Assembly (NCBI RefSeq): GCF_004791165.1
Contig: NZ_SRUZ01000001.1
Location: forward strand, 354,382-418,381
Direction: 5' to 3'
DNA: 64,000 bases
Origin: Mesorhizobium sp. M8A.F.Ca.ET.218.01.1.1
GTDB taxonomy: Bacteria > Pseudomonadota > Alphaproteobacteria > Rhizobiales > Rhizobiaceae
Made by a program: the position numbers and the translations under genes. The notes below the pieces were generated by a model. The model saw only the letters and a program-made list of their open reading frames with translations, was not told the origin of the DNA and did no database searches. Positions within the stretch are counted from its first letter, which is position 1; every line of letters starts with the position of its first letter. This document shows, piece by piece, positions 16,994 to 24,022 of the stretch.

Positions 16994-17628
16994 GATGCCC
17001 TCCTTTGGCCGAACATGTCGGGATATCCCCTGGCCAGAACGGGCGCATGATGATTGCGGCGCGACCGCACCACGTCCAGCGTGTGCTCGTTGAAGGTGAG
17101 CAGCGTCGCCACGACCTGCTGGGTGCCATAGGTGCGCTGATAGCCGAGCGGCGTCGCCAGGAAGTGCAGTTGCAACGCGCGCAGCACCCACATCGGCTCG
17201 AACTCGATGATCACCTTGTCGACGCCGCGCTTCAGACCCCACTCGACGAAACCGGCTATCAACTCCGTGCCGACGGTCGAGACGCCGCGCCGGCCATCGC
17301 GAAAACCCGGAGCCACCGCATAGCGGGTCAACTCCCAGATGTTGGGACCCGCCGGCGGCGTTCCCTCGGAGAGATCGGTCAACACCTCGGTCAGCAGATG
17401 CGGCCGCGTGGTCGGCAACATCCTCTGATAGCCCGCGACTTCATTGCCCCTGATGACGATCTGATGCACCGCCTCGTCATGATCGAACTGGTCGACCTCA
17501 AATCCGTCGGGGCGCCGTAGGTCCTCCCATCCCATTTCCTCGACGAATATCTGATAGCGCAGCCGATGGACGGCCTCCCAGAGATCGGGGCGTTCCATCA
17601 ATTCCTTGGTCGAAAGACAAAAAAGCAT
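16990..17628 (-). CDS. Acyl-homoserine-lactone synthase (LuxI family)
   Basis: 212-residue LuxI-type synthase that joins an acyl group to the homoserine-lactone part of S-adenosylmethionine. All the residues invariant in the family are present: R24 and F28 (RYQIF), W34, D46, D49, R69 (GYQRM), E99 and R102 (WELTR). The start MLFCLSTKEL has AGGAG 8 nt upstream. It lies downstream of a luxR gene on the same strand and overlaps a crotonase-like gene at its 3' end. A palindrome 55 nt upstream is a candidate LuxR operator. The signal structure cannot be read from sequence, but the crotonase partner suggests an unsaturated or otherwise modified acyl chain. Confidence 0.95.
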   Translation of the reverse strand: MLFCLSTKELMERPDLWEAVHRLRYQIFVEEMGWEDLRRPDGFEVDQFDHDEAVHQIVIRGNEVAGYQRMLPTTRPHLLTEVLTDLSEGTPPAGPNIWELTRYAVAPGFRDGRRGVSTVGTELIAGFVEWGLKRGVDKVIIEFEPMWVLRALQLHFLATPLGYQRTYGTQQVVATLLTFNEHTLDVVRSRRNHHAPVLARGYPDMFGQRRAS

Positions 17629-17682
17629 TCCGTAGTCTCCTGTGTTTCAGGGGAAGATACGGCCGTGCTTCGATGCGAAAAT

Positions 17683-17696
17683 TGCGTGATCACGTA
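17683..17696. promoter_or_regulatory. Candidate lux-type operator upstream of luxI
   Basis: A perfect 10-bp palindrome CGTGATCACG (17685-17694) extends with one mismatch to TGCGTGATCACGTA. Its centre lies 42 nt upstream of the start point predicted from a minus-strand -10-like TATCTT (17659-17654), the normal placement of a lux box. The sequence itself does not match the classical lux-box text closely. Confidence 0.45.
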
Positions 17697-17726
17697 GGCG
17701 AAAAGTGCTAGGCCGGCACGGCCGAC

Positions 17727-18485
17727 CTAGCTAATGTAGCCGCGCCTTATCGCCTCGGCGACTGCCTGCACCCGGTTGACGGCACCGAGTTTGCTTTTGG
17801 CGTTAAGAAGATGTTTCTCCGACGTGTGCTCGGAGATGCCGAGGATTTGCGAAATCTCCCATTCGGACTTGCCGACGGCGGCCCATTGCAGGCACTCGCG
17901 TTCGCGCGGCGTCAATTCGATATGGTCGATTATCTTGCCGGCCATGGTGTGGAGTTGCATGGCGCGGCCGACCGCATAGGTCGAGACCAGCGAGACAAGG
18001 CCGAACTCGGCCGCCGACAGTTCCACGGCCTCGCCCCCCAGGGACACCATGACGATCTCACCGTCAAGCGTGATCAGAGGGAAGGCGAGCCCGTCACGCA
18101 GCTTGAAGGCACCGGCGTCGCCCATCACTTCGCCACTGTTCTTGTCGATGCGAAGGCCCTGGGCGGCTTCCCGCCACTGGAACGGCGCCTGCAACTGCTT
18201 CATGTGACTGACGACGGGATCGTGATCGACATAGTTGCGCGCCACATAGCGCTCCAGCCATTCGACCGGCCAATCGCAAAGCAGCACATGCTGCTTTTGC
18301 TGACCCGTCGGCGTGCCCGGCTTCGGAACGGTTCCGGCCATCAGCGCGGTCAGGCCGAACTCCGATGTTACGCCCAACAGTTTCTCGCAGACCGCGGCCG
18401 CCGTCGCGGCGTGCTGCAGTTGGTCTATGTATTCCAGCGTCCGATCGAACTGACTCATCGCAACATCAACCCCATGTTGCCTCAT
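17727..18485 (-). CDS. LuxR-family quorum-sensing regulator
   Basis: 252-residue regulator with an N-terminal autoinducer-binding domain and a C-terminal GerE-type helix-turn-helix. The ligand domain carries DWPVEWLERYVARNYVDHDPVV near residue 75, with the conserved Trp, Tyr and Asp positions. The DNA-binding end reads ELTPRERECLQWAAVGKSE, then WEISQILGISEHTSEKHL. It lies 98 bp upstream of luxI in the same direction, so it is the likely cognate receptor. The start is uncertain: an ATG nine codons in (MSQFDR) is an alternative, and neither has a strong ribosome site. A GGCCG/CGGCC hairpin just past the stop (17711-17724) may reduce readthrough into luxI. Confidence 0.93.
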   Translation of the reverse strand: MRQHGVDVAMSQFDRTLEYIDQLQHAATAAAVCEKLLGVTSEFGLTALMAGTVPKPGTPTGQQKQHVLLCDWPVEWLERYVARNYVDHDPVVSHMKQLQAPFQWREAAQGLRIDKNSGEVMGDAGAFKLRDGLAFPLITLDGEIVMVSLGGEAVELSAAEFGLVSLVSTYAVGRAMQLHTMAGKIIDHIELTPRERECLQWAAVGKSEWEISQILGISEHTSEKHLLNAKSKLGAVNRVQAVAEAIRRGYIS

Positions 18486-18571
18486 GCATTAAAGCCCATG
18501 GTCCGCGCCTTGCCGGCACTTTGCCACTGACCACGGATTGCAAAGCGCCCGCTTCCGGTTGTGGTTCTCGA

Positions 18572-18591
18572 CCCTGGTACCCCCACCAGGG
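18572..18591. promoter_or_regulatory. 20-bp inverted repeat with lux-box geometry
   Basis: CCCTG-N10-CAGGG, with perfect arms extending to CCCTGGT and ACCAGGG, lies between luxR and the divergent binding-protein gene. The classical lux box is ACCTG-N10-CAGGT, so spacing is identical and the arms differ only at the symmetrical outer bases. It could serve luxR, the binding-protein gene, or both. Confidence 0.45.
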
Positions 18592-18717
18592 CAGCCACCG
18601 CTTGTTTGCAAACTCAGCGAATCATATCCTGAAATCGAAGCGTTGAAATCAAAAAGCATTGTGCCTGTACCATTTTCGTACCAAAACCGGCACGAGCACG
18701 GTGCGGGGAGTTCTATT

Positions 18718-19566
18718 GTGGCGTTCCAATGGAGGTTCCAGGTCCTGGCAGTGGCGCTCATTGCGGCATTGGCTTGGATTCCCGGAGCACGCGCGGATCC
18801 CCAGGTACCGGTGCTGTGGGACGCCAAGGAGCGGCTGCCCAAGCCGGACCTTTCGGCACTGCCGCGGCTGCGGTTCCTGACGACCACGGATTTTCCGCCC
18901 TTCAATTTCCTCGACGGCGCGGGAAAGCTGTCCGGTTTCCATATCGACCTTGCGCGCGCCATCTGCGCGGAGCTCGGCATCGTCGACAAGTGCCAGATCC
19001 AGGCGCTGCCCTGGGCGGAGCTTCAAGGCGCGCTCGAGAAAGGCGAAGGCGAAGCGATCATCGCCGGCATTGCAGCAACGCCGCAGTCGCGCCAGACATA
19101 CGCCTTCTCGCGCGCCTACCTGCAGTTCCCGGCGCGCTTCATCATGCCGAAGAACAAGGCGCTGGCGGAACCGATCTTCGATAAATTGCACGGCAAGCGC
19201 GTCGGGGTGATATCAGGCTCGGCGCATGAACGCATGCTGCGCGACTATTTCAGCACGGTCCAGGTCGTTCCCTTCGACAAACCGGAAGCCCTCTATGGCG
19301 ATCTCAAGGCCGGCAAGATCGACGCGGCCTTCGGTGATGGCATGCGCTTCGCCTTCTGGCTCGGCGGCTCCGATGCCGCCGGCTGCTGCCGCTTTGCCGG
19401 CGGCCCCTATCTGGCGCCCGAATATCTGGGCACCGGCATGGCGATCGCCACGCGAGCGGACAATCCGGCACTGGCCGCGGCCCTCGACTACGCGCTGCAG
19501 GAGATTTCGATGAAAGGCACCTTCGCCGAATTCTACCTGCGCTATTTCCCGGTCAGCTTTTTCTGA
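18718..19566 (+). CDS. Periplasmic solute-binding protein (SBP family 3)
   Basis: 282-residue extracellular solute-binding protein of the amino-acid type (SBP_bac_3), exported to the periplasm. The start is GTG at VAFQWRFQV, chosen because GGGGAG lies 7 nt upstream and a signal peptide follows directly (hydrophobic VLAVALIAALAWIPGARA, cleavage after ARA). The fold marks are LRFLTTTDFPPFNFLDGAGKL, FHIDLARAICAEL and GKRVGVISGSAHERML. There are no permease or ATPase genes beside it, so it may feed a distant transporter or act as a sensor. It is divergent from luxR with a lux-box-like repeat between them. A 24-bp segment spanning its stop codon is duplicated. Confidence 0.88.
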   Translation: MAFQWRFQVLAVALIAALAWIPGARADPQVPVLWDAKERLPKPDLSALPRLRFLTTTDFPPFNFLDGAGKLSGFHIDLARAICAELGIVDKCQIQALPWAELQGALEKGEGEAIIAGIAATPQSRQTYAFSRAYLQFPARFIMPKNKALAEPIFDKLHGKRVGVISGSAHERMLRDYFSTVQVVPFDKPEALYGDLKAGKIDAAFGDGMRFAFWLGGSDAAGCCRFAGGPYLAPEYLGTGMAIATRADNPALAAALDYALQEISMKGTFAEFYLRYFPVSFF

Positions 19567-19596
19567 TCCGGCCCGGTCAGCTTTTTTCTGATCCGG
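19548..19596. repeat. Tandem duplication across a stop codon
   Basis: A 24-bp segment (19548-19571) ending the binding-protein gene and including its TGA is repeated head-to-tail at 19572-19596, with one extra T in the T-run. The copy is downstream of the stop and has no coding effect. It is probably a slippage or unequal-crossover product. Confidence 0.9.
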
Positions 19597-19610
19597 CGTA
19601 ATGCTCGCCT

Positions 19611-20024
19611 TCAGGTGAGCGTGCGAAGCCGCGCCTTGGCCGCACGGCCGATGGCCGCCACGGTCAACGTGTCGAGATCGAGCTGGCGGCGGATCAACTG
19701 CAGCACCCGCACTTCCTCCATGCGCATTTCGAGATCGATGGCAGCCACTTCGAAGGCCGCCGCATAGGCGGTGTCGCGCAATCGCTCCGGCAGCGCCTCG
19801 GCAACCTGGGTGAGGACACCCTCCAGGCCATCCTTTTCATGCAACAGCTTCTGACAAGCCTGAGCCACGGCAACCAGCCGGTCCTGCTTGAAATCCTCGA
19901 ACACCGGCCACGAGCGGACGACCTCGCCGATCCTGGCCAGTTCGACATCGGTCATGTCACGGTCGGAGGCCGATGTGATGACCATCAGGTAGATCAGCGC
20001 TTCGTGCGGGGTGGGCGACGGCAT
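19611..20024 (-). CDS. TerB-family protein
   Basis: 137-residue all-helical protein of the tellurite-resistance TerB family. The family pattern of acidic helices is visible: HEALIYLMVITSASDRDMTDVELARIG near residue 7 and FEVAAIDLEMRMEEVRVLQLIRRQL near 90. Stand-alone TerB proteins are common in alphaproteobacteria; their role is not known, and tellurite resistance should not be assumed. It converges on the binding-protein gene and is divergent from the lysyl-tRNA synthetase gene. No other ter genes are nearby. Confidence 0.85.
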   Translation of the reverse strand: MPSPTPHEALIYLMVITSASDRDMTDVELARIGEVVRSWPVFEDFKQDRLVAVAQACQKLLHEKDGLEGVLTQVAEALPERLRDTAYAAAFEVAAIDLEMRMEEVRVLQLIRRQLDLDTLTVAAIGRAAKARLRTLT

Positions 20025-20096
20025 TCTTTACTCCTTGGACGGGCTTCGAAGGTAGGAAGGGGAGCCTGAGGCCGCAAGGAAAAAGCGCCCCACGCG

Positions 20097-20125
20097 TTGA
20101 CGCTCCGGCCATGCGCGCCTAGAGA
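20097..20125 (+). promoter_or_regulatory. Candidate promoter of lysyl-tRNA synthetase gene
   Basis: TTGACG (20097-20102), a 17-nt spacer and TAGAGA (20120-20125) fit a sigma-70-type promoter ending 58 bp before the synthetase start. Confidence 0.45.
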
Positions 20126-20182
20126 CCGGTTGAAAATCGACACTTGCAGCCCGAGCGGCGAATAATTTTGGAAAACAGGACC

Positions 20183-21829
20183 ATGGCGGGATCAAACATC
20201 ATCGATCTCAATCCCGAACTGCTGGCGGCGGCGGCCGAGAGCAAGGCGTGGCCGTTCGAGGAAGCCAAAAAAATCATCGAACGCTACAAGGGCGCCGACT
20301 TTCCCGAAACGATCCTGTTCGAAACCGGCTATGGACCGTCGGGCCTGCCGCATATCGGCACGTTCGGCGAAGTGGCGCGCACCTCCATGGTGCGCCATGC
20401 GTTCCGCGTGCTGACGCAGGACAAGGTCGCGACCAAGCTGCTGTGTTTTTCGGACGACATGGACGGCATGCGCAAGATACCCGACAGCGTGCCGGATCGC
20501 GCGACGCTCGAGCCGTATCTGCACAAGCCGCTGTCATCGGTGCCCAACCCCTTCGGCGGCGACTATGCGAGCTTCGCCGACCACAACAATGCGATGCTCT
20601 GCCGCTTCCTCGACACGTTCGGCTTTGACTACGAATTCGCCAGCGCGACGCAATATTACAAGTCAGGCCGCTTCGATGCGATGCTGTTGCGCGCCGCCGA
20701 ACGCTACGACCAGATCATGGCGGTGATGTTGCCGACGCTCGGGCCGGAGCGGCAGGCGACCTACAGCCCCTTCCTGCCGATTTCGCCGAAGAGCGGGCGC
20801 GTGCTTTACGTTCCCATGAAGCATGTCGACGCCAAGGCCGGCACCATCACCTTCGATGATGAAGGCACCGAAACCACGCTGCCGGTCACCGGCGGCAGAG
20901 TGAAGCTGCAGTGGAAGCCGGATTTCGGCATGCGCTGGGCGGCCCTCGGCGTCGACTTCGAGATGTTCGGCAAGGACCACCAGACCAATGCGGTGGTCTA
21001 TGACCGCATCTGCAACATACTGGGCGGGCGGGCGCCGGAGCATTTCGTCTACGAGCTGTTCCTCGACGAGAACGGCCAGAAGATCTCCAAGTCGAAGGGC
21101 AATGGCCTGACCATCGACGAATGGCTGACCTATGCGCCGACCGAGAGCCTGGGGCTCTATATGTACCAGCGGCCCAGGCAGGCGAAGAAGCTCTATTTCG
21201 ACGTCATCCCGCGGGCGGTCGACGAATACTACACTTTCCTCGCGGCCTATCCCCGCCAAGAGTGGAAGGAGCGGCTGGGCAACCCGGTCTGGCATATGCA
21301 TGACGGCAATCCGCCCGCCATCGACATGCCGGTGCCGTTCTCGCTGCTGCTCAACCTGGTCAGCGCCTCCAATGCGCAAAACAAGGATGTGCTGTGGGGC
21401 TTCATCTCGCGCCATGTTCAGGGCGTGACACCCGCCTCCCATCCCGAGCTCGACCGGCTGACGGGCTATGCGATCCGCTATTTCGACGATTTCGTGAAGC
21501 CGACGAAGACCTTTCGCCCGGCCGACGAGGTCGAACGCGAAGCGCTGGTGGCTCTCGAAAAGGCGCTTGCCGACTTGCCGACGGACGCCAGCGGCGAGGC
21601 GATCCAGAACGCCTCGCTCAACGTGGCGCGCAAGATCGAACGCTACCAGGATCATTCCAAGCAGAGCCCAGAAGGCGGCCCCGGCGTTTCAGGCGCCTTC
21701 TTCCAGATGATCTATCAGGTGCTGATTGGCCAGGAACGCGGCCCACGCTTCGGATCCTTCGCCGCGCTCTACGGCGTCACCGAGACCCGCTCGCTCATTC
21801 AGAAGGCGTTGGCTGGTCAGCTTGCTTGA
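20183..21829 (+). CDS. lysK: Lysine--tRNA ligase, class I
   Basis: Archaeal-type class I lysyl-tRNA synthetase, 548 residues, which charges tRNA-Lys in the cytosol. It carries the class I signatures: a HIGH-like [13 protein letters not shown] near residue 50 and KISKSKGNG near 290, both absent from the class II enzyme. The start MAGSNIIDL is preferred because AGGA lies 2-6 nt upstream; the frame is open 13 codons further. The class I form is usual in alphaproteobacteria. Its last 35 bp overlap the end of the convergent thermonuclease-fold gene. Confidence 0.95.
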   Translation: MAGSNIIDLNPELLAAAAESKAWPFEEAKKIIERYKGADFPETILFETGYGPSGLPHIGTFGEVARTSMVRHAFRVLTQDKVATKLLCFSDDMDGMRKIPDSVPDRATLEPYLHKPLSSVPNPFGGDYASFADHNNAMLCRFLDTFGFDYEFASATQYYKSGRFDAMLLRAAERYDQIMAVMLPTLGPERQATYSPFLPISPKSGRVLYVPMKHVDAKAGTITFDDEGTETTLPVTGGRVKLQWKPDFGMRWAALGVDFEMFGKDHQTNAVVYDRICNILGGRAPEHFVYELFLDENGQKISKSKGNGLTIDEWLTYAPTESLGLYMYQRPRQAKKLYFDVIPRAVDEYYTFLAAYPRQEWKERLGNPVWHMHDGNPPAIDMPVPFSLLLNLVSASNAQNKDVLWGFISRHVQGVTPASHPELDRLTGYAIRYFDDFVKPTKTFRPADEVEREALVALEKALADLPTDASGEAIQNASLNVARKIERYQDHSKQSPEGGPGVSGAFFQMIYQVLIGQERGPRFGSFAALYGVTETRSLIQKALAGQLA

Positions 21830-22655
21830 GGACGCCGCCATCCTCTTCCAGGATCGAACCCGGCGCCTGAGGCGCCGGGGCGGTGGCGGCCGGCGCCGCC
21901 GGGATGCCGGCTAGGTTCGGCGCCGGTCCGAAAATACCTTTCTTCGCACTTTGTGCCTTGTCACCGGCTTCCACATAGGGCCCGCCCTTGGCGGCGCGCG
22001 CCCAGCCGTTTTCGACCAGCCATTGACCGACATCCTGCTTGCCTATCCGGCACTCCGCGGCAATCAGGTCGCGACCACCTTCCGGCGGCACCAGGCAAAC
22101 CACCGCGCGGCCGCGCAGCAAGGAACGGAATGCCGTGCGGGCACGGACGCCGCACGGCCAGGATTTGCCATCGGTGGTGCAGGTCTCGTCCTGCCCGACG
22201 ACATCGATGCCGGAAATGGCGACCGAATAGCCTTTCGCCTCGATCAGGCCGGCGGCCGGGGCGACCGGCTGGAACAGCTTTGTGCCGTGCCAGTCGTCGG
22301 GCATCTTCGGCTTGGGCGGCACGGCGAGCGCCAGCTTGCTCAGCGGCGCGCGCGGCTCGACCCGCTCGGGCTCCCCGGCGGGCATTTCCGGCGGCGTGAT
22401 GACATCCGGATCGATCGCCCGCGAATGCACCGCCGGCTTTGGCGGCTGCGATGCAGGTATGGCGGAGGTCGCAGGTTCTTCCGGCACCGTCCCGGCGTCA
22501 GCCTGGGGGAGCGTATCGGCGCCGGGATCGATCTGGTCCAACGCAACAGTGCTTTCGCTGCCCTTCAGCGTGCGTCCGCCGGCAACGACCAGTGCCGCCA
22601 TCGCCGGAACCATCAGAACCGCCAGGACAAGATGAGGAAGTCGCACCCGTTGCAC
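21795..22655 (-). CDS. Thermonuclease-fold (SNase-like) protein
   Basis: 286-residue protein with an N-terminal membrane anchor or signal ([19 protein letters not shown]), a proline-rich linker (residues 40-110) and a staphylococcal-nuclease-like domain at about 130-250 ([45 protein letters not shown]). The C-terminal tail is Pro/Ala-rich. I cannot confirm the catalytic Arg/Glu set, so nuclease activity is uncertain; many such proteins in rhizobia carry this annotation. The start is GTG, immediately after the TAG stop of the S24 regulator gene, so the two are co-transcribed. Its end overlaps the lysyl-tRNA synthetase gene by 35 bp. Confidence 0.8.
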   Translation of the reverse strand: MQRVRLPHLVLAVLMVPAMAALVVAGGRTLKGSESTVALDQIDPGADTLPQADAGTVPEEPATSAIPASQPPKPAVHSRAIDPDVITPPEMPAGEPERVEPRAPLSKLALAVPPKPKMPDDWHGTKLFQPVAPAAGLIEAKGYSVAISGIDVVGQDETCTTDGKSWPCGVRARTAFRSLLRGRAVVCLVPPEGGRDLIAAECRIGKQDVGQWLVENGWARAAKGGPYVEAGDKAQSAKKGIFGPAPNLAGIPAAPAATAPAPQAPGSILEEDGGVLKQADQPTPSE

Positions 22656-23291
22656 CTATTGGCTTGCCCAGACGATCCGCGCCACCCATTCGACCTCGCG
22701 CATTGGGATGTCGCGATCCGGATGCTCCGGATTGAGCGAGACCAGCGCGATCGACTTGACGGTCTGTCGCTCGAGCACCTTGGCCATCACCTCACCTGAT
22801 GTCGTCTTGACGACGACGCGATCGCCCTTGCGCGTGGCGGCGCCCGGCTCGACGATGAGGACGTCGCCGTTGCGGTAGAGCGGCAGCATGGAATCGCCCT
22901 GCACCTGCAGCGCATAGGAACTTTCGGTCGATTGCGCCGGCAATTCGACGAGCTCCCAGCCCTGCCCCGCAGGAAAACCGGCATCGTCGAAGAAGCCGCC
23001 GGCGCCTGCCTGGGCAAAGCCGAGCAACGGCACGGCGCGCCTGTTGGCGGGCGATACGCCCCGGCCTTCGATCAGTCCCGTGAATTCGTCCAGCGAAGCG
23101 CCCGTCGCCTCGATGATCTTGGCCAACGATTCGGTCGACGGCCAGCGCGGCCGGCCGTCCGAGGACAGGCGTTTCGATTTGTTGAAGGCGGTCGAATCCA
23201 GTCCCGCGCGCCTTGCCAGACCCGACGCCGAAAGCGAATAGCGCTCGGCAAGAGCATCGATGGCAGCCCAGACGCGGTCGTGCGAGAGCAT
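22656..23291 (-). CDS. S24-family (LexA/CI-like) transcriptional regulator
   Basis: 211-residue repressor-like protein. An N-terminal helix-turn-helix (YSLSASGLARRAGLDSTAF) is joined to a C-terminal S24 peptidase domain with the catalytic dyad Ser134 (VQGDSMLP) and Lys171 (VMAKVLER). A potential self-cleavage Ala-Gly site lies in GFAQAGAGGFF near residues 95-98. This architecture is that of phage CI-type repressors and of chromosomal S24 regulators in Rhizobiales; no other phage gene is nearby. An inverted repeat ACAGGAA-N10-TTCCTGT lies 18 bp upstream of the start and is a likely autoregulatory operator. The thermonuclease-fold gene follows with no gap. Confidence 0.9.
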   Translation of the reverse strand: MLSHDRVWAAIDALAERYSLSASGLARRAGLDSTAFNKSKRLSSDGRPRWPSTESLAKIIEATGASLDEFTGLIEGRGVSPANRRAVPLLGFAQAGAGGFFDDAGFPAGQGWELVELPAQSTESSYALQVQGDSMLPLYRNGDVLIVEPGAATRKGDRVVVKTTSGEVMAKVLERQTVKSIALVSLNPEHPDRDIPMREVEWVARIVWASQ

Positions 23292-23309
23292 GACGTGCTC
23301 TCCTTCGAA

Positions 23310-23333
23310 ACAGGAAAAAATGCCTCTTCCTGT
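23310..23333. promoter_or_regulatory. Inverted-repeat operator upstream of the S24 regulator
   Basis: ACAGGAA (23310-23316) and TTCCTGT (23327-23333) form a perfect 7-bp inverted repeat with a 10-bp spacer, 18 bp before the regulator start. Spacing of one and a half helical turns fits a repressor dimer of the LexA/CI class. The remaining 134 bp up to the thioesterase gene hold nothing I can recognise. Confidence 0.55.
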
Positions 23334-23467
23334 CTAACGCGCAACGGCTGCGTTGTCCACCAGCGTGGCCGGCGGATCACGAACAAAGCTGTGTGCCGCA
23401 ACGACGGCACGGTCATGGCCGAAGCCGCGGATAAGCTATCCGGCCAATGCCGCCATCGCCGACTTGA

Positions 23468-24013
23468 TCAGCCGGACGATTTGGCCAGGCCGCGCAGCCC
23501 TTGGTGCGAGGTCATGAAAATCCGTTCCGCTTCAGTCGGCGGACGCAGGTTCACCGCCCGGCCAAGTGCGGCGACAACCTCGTCAATGTCGAGGAAGCGG
23601 CGCGCCTTGCGGTCATAGACCCCGGCCGTCGTCAGGATCAGGGCGGCCGTCTCGCCATTGTCGAGGACGAAACGGTGCTTGCCGATGACCTGGGTTCCTT
23701 CCCAGGTCTCGATCGAGGACACCACTTCGAAACGCCGCCACAGCCGGATCTCGCGGGCGTAGACGGCCTGCAATCCGCCCATCATCGGCGCCCAGCCATT
23801 CTTCCGCGCCAGCGTGATGAGGCCGGCGCGGACAAACAGGTCGATGCGGCCGAGGTCGGCCAGCATCATGTAGCGCGCATTGTTGAGATGGACGTTGAAA
23901 TCGATGTCGGTCGGCAGGCAGCGAAAGGCCAGCCGGCCTTCACCACCCATCACATAGGGGCCACGGCTGCGCGCCGTGGCCAGCATGCGCGCCATGCGCG
24001 CCCAGACATACAT
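23468..24013 (-). CDS. Thioesterase-family protein (hotdog fold)
   Basis: 181-residue acyl-CoA thioesterase-like protein of the 4HBT/hotdog superfamily. The active-site motif is DIDFNVHLNNARYMMLAD near residue 38, with Asp, His and Asn-Asn-Ala-Arg-Tyr as in 4-hydroxybenzoyl-CoA thioesterases. It lies 9 bp downstream of the hydratase/dehydrogenase gene and is the last gene of the beta-oxidation operon, so it probably releases CoA from stalled or branched intermediates. Substrate chain length is unknown. Confidence 0.85.
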   Translation of the reverse strand: MYVWARMARMLATARSRGPYVMGGEGRLAFRCLPTDIDFNVHLNNARYMMLADLGRIDLFVRAGLITLARKNGWAPMMGGLQAVYAREIRLWRRFEVVSSIETWEGTQVIGKHRFVLDNGETAALILTTAGVYDRKARRFLDIDEVVAALGRAVNLRPPTEAERIFMTSHQGLRGLAKSSG

Positions 24014-24022
24014 GACGCGATA

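Noticed and set aside
16994..17242. Upstream extension of the crotonase frame into luxI
   Set aside because: The extension reads as an out-of-frame shadow of luxI; the overlapping ATGA start is the natural one.
22656..23291. LexA itself or a prophage repressor
   Set aside because: The N-terminal helix-turn-helix and length are not those of LexA, and there are no phage genes around it.
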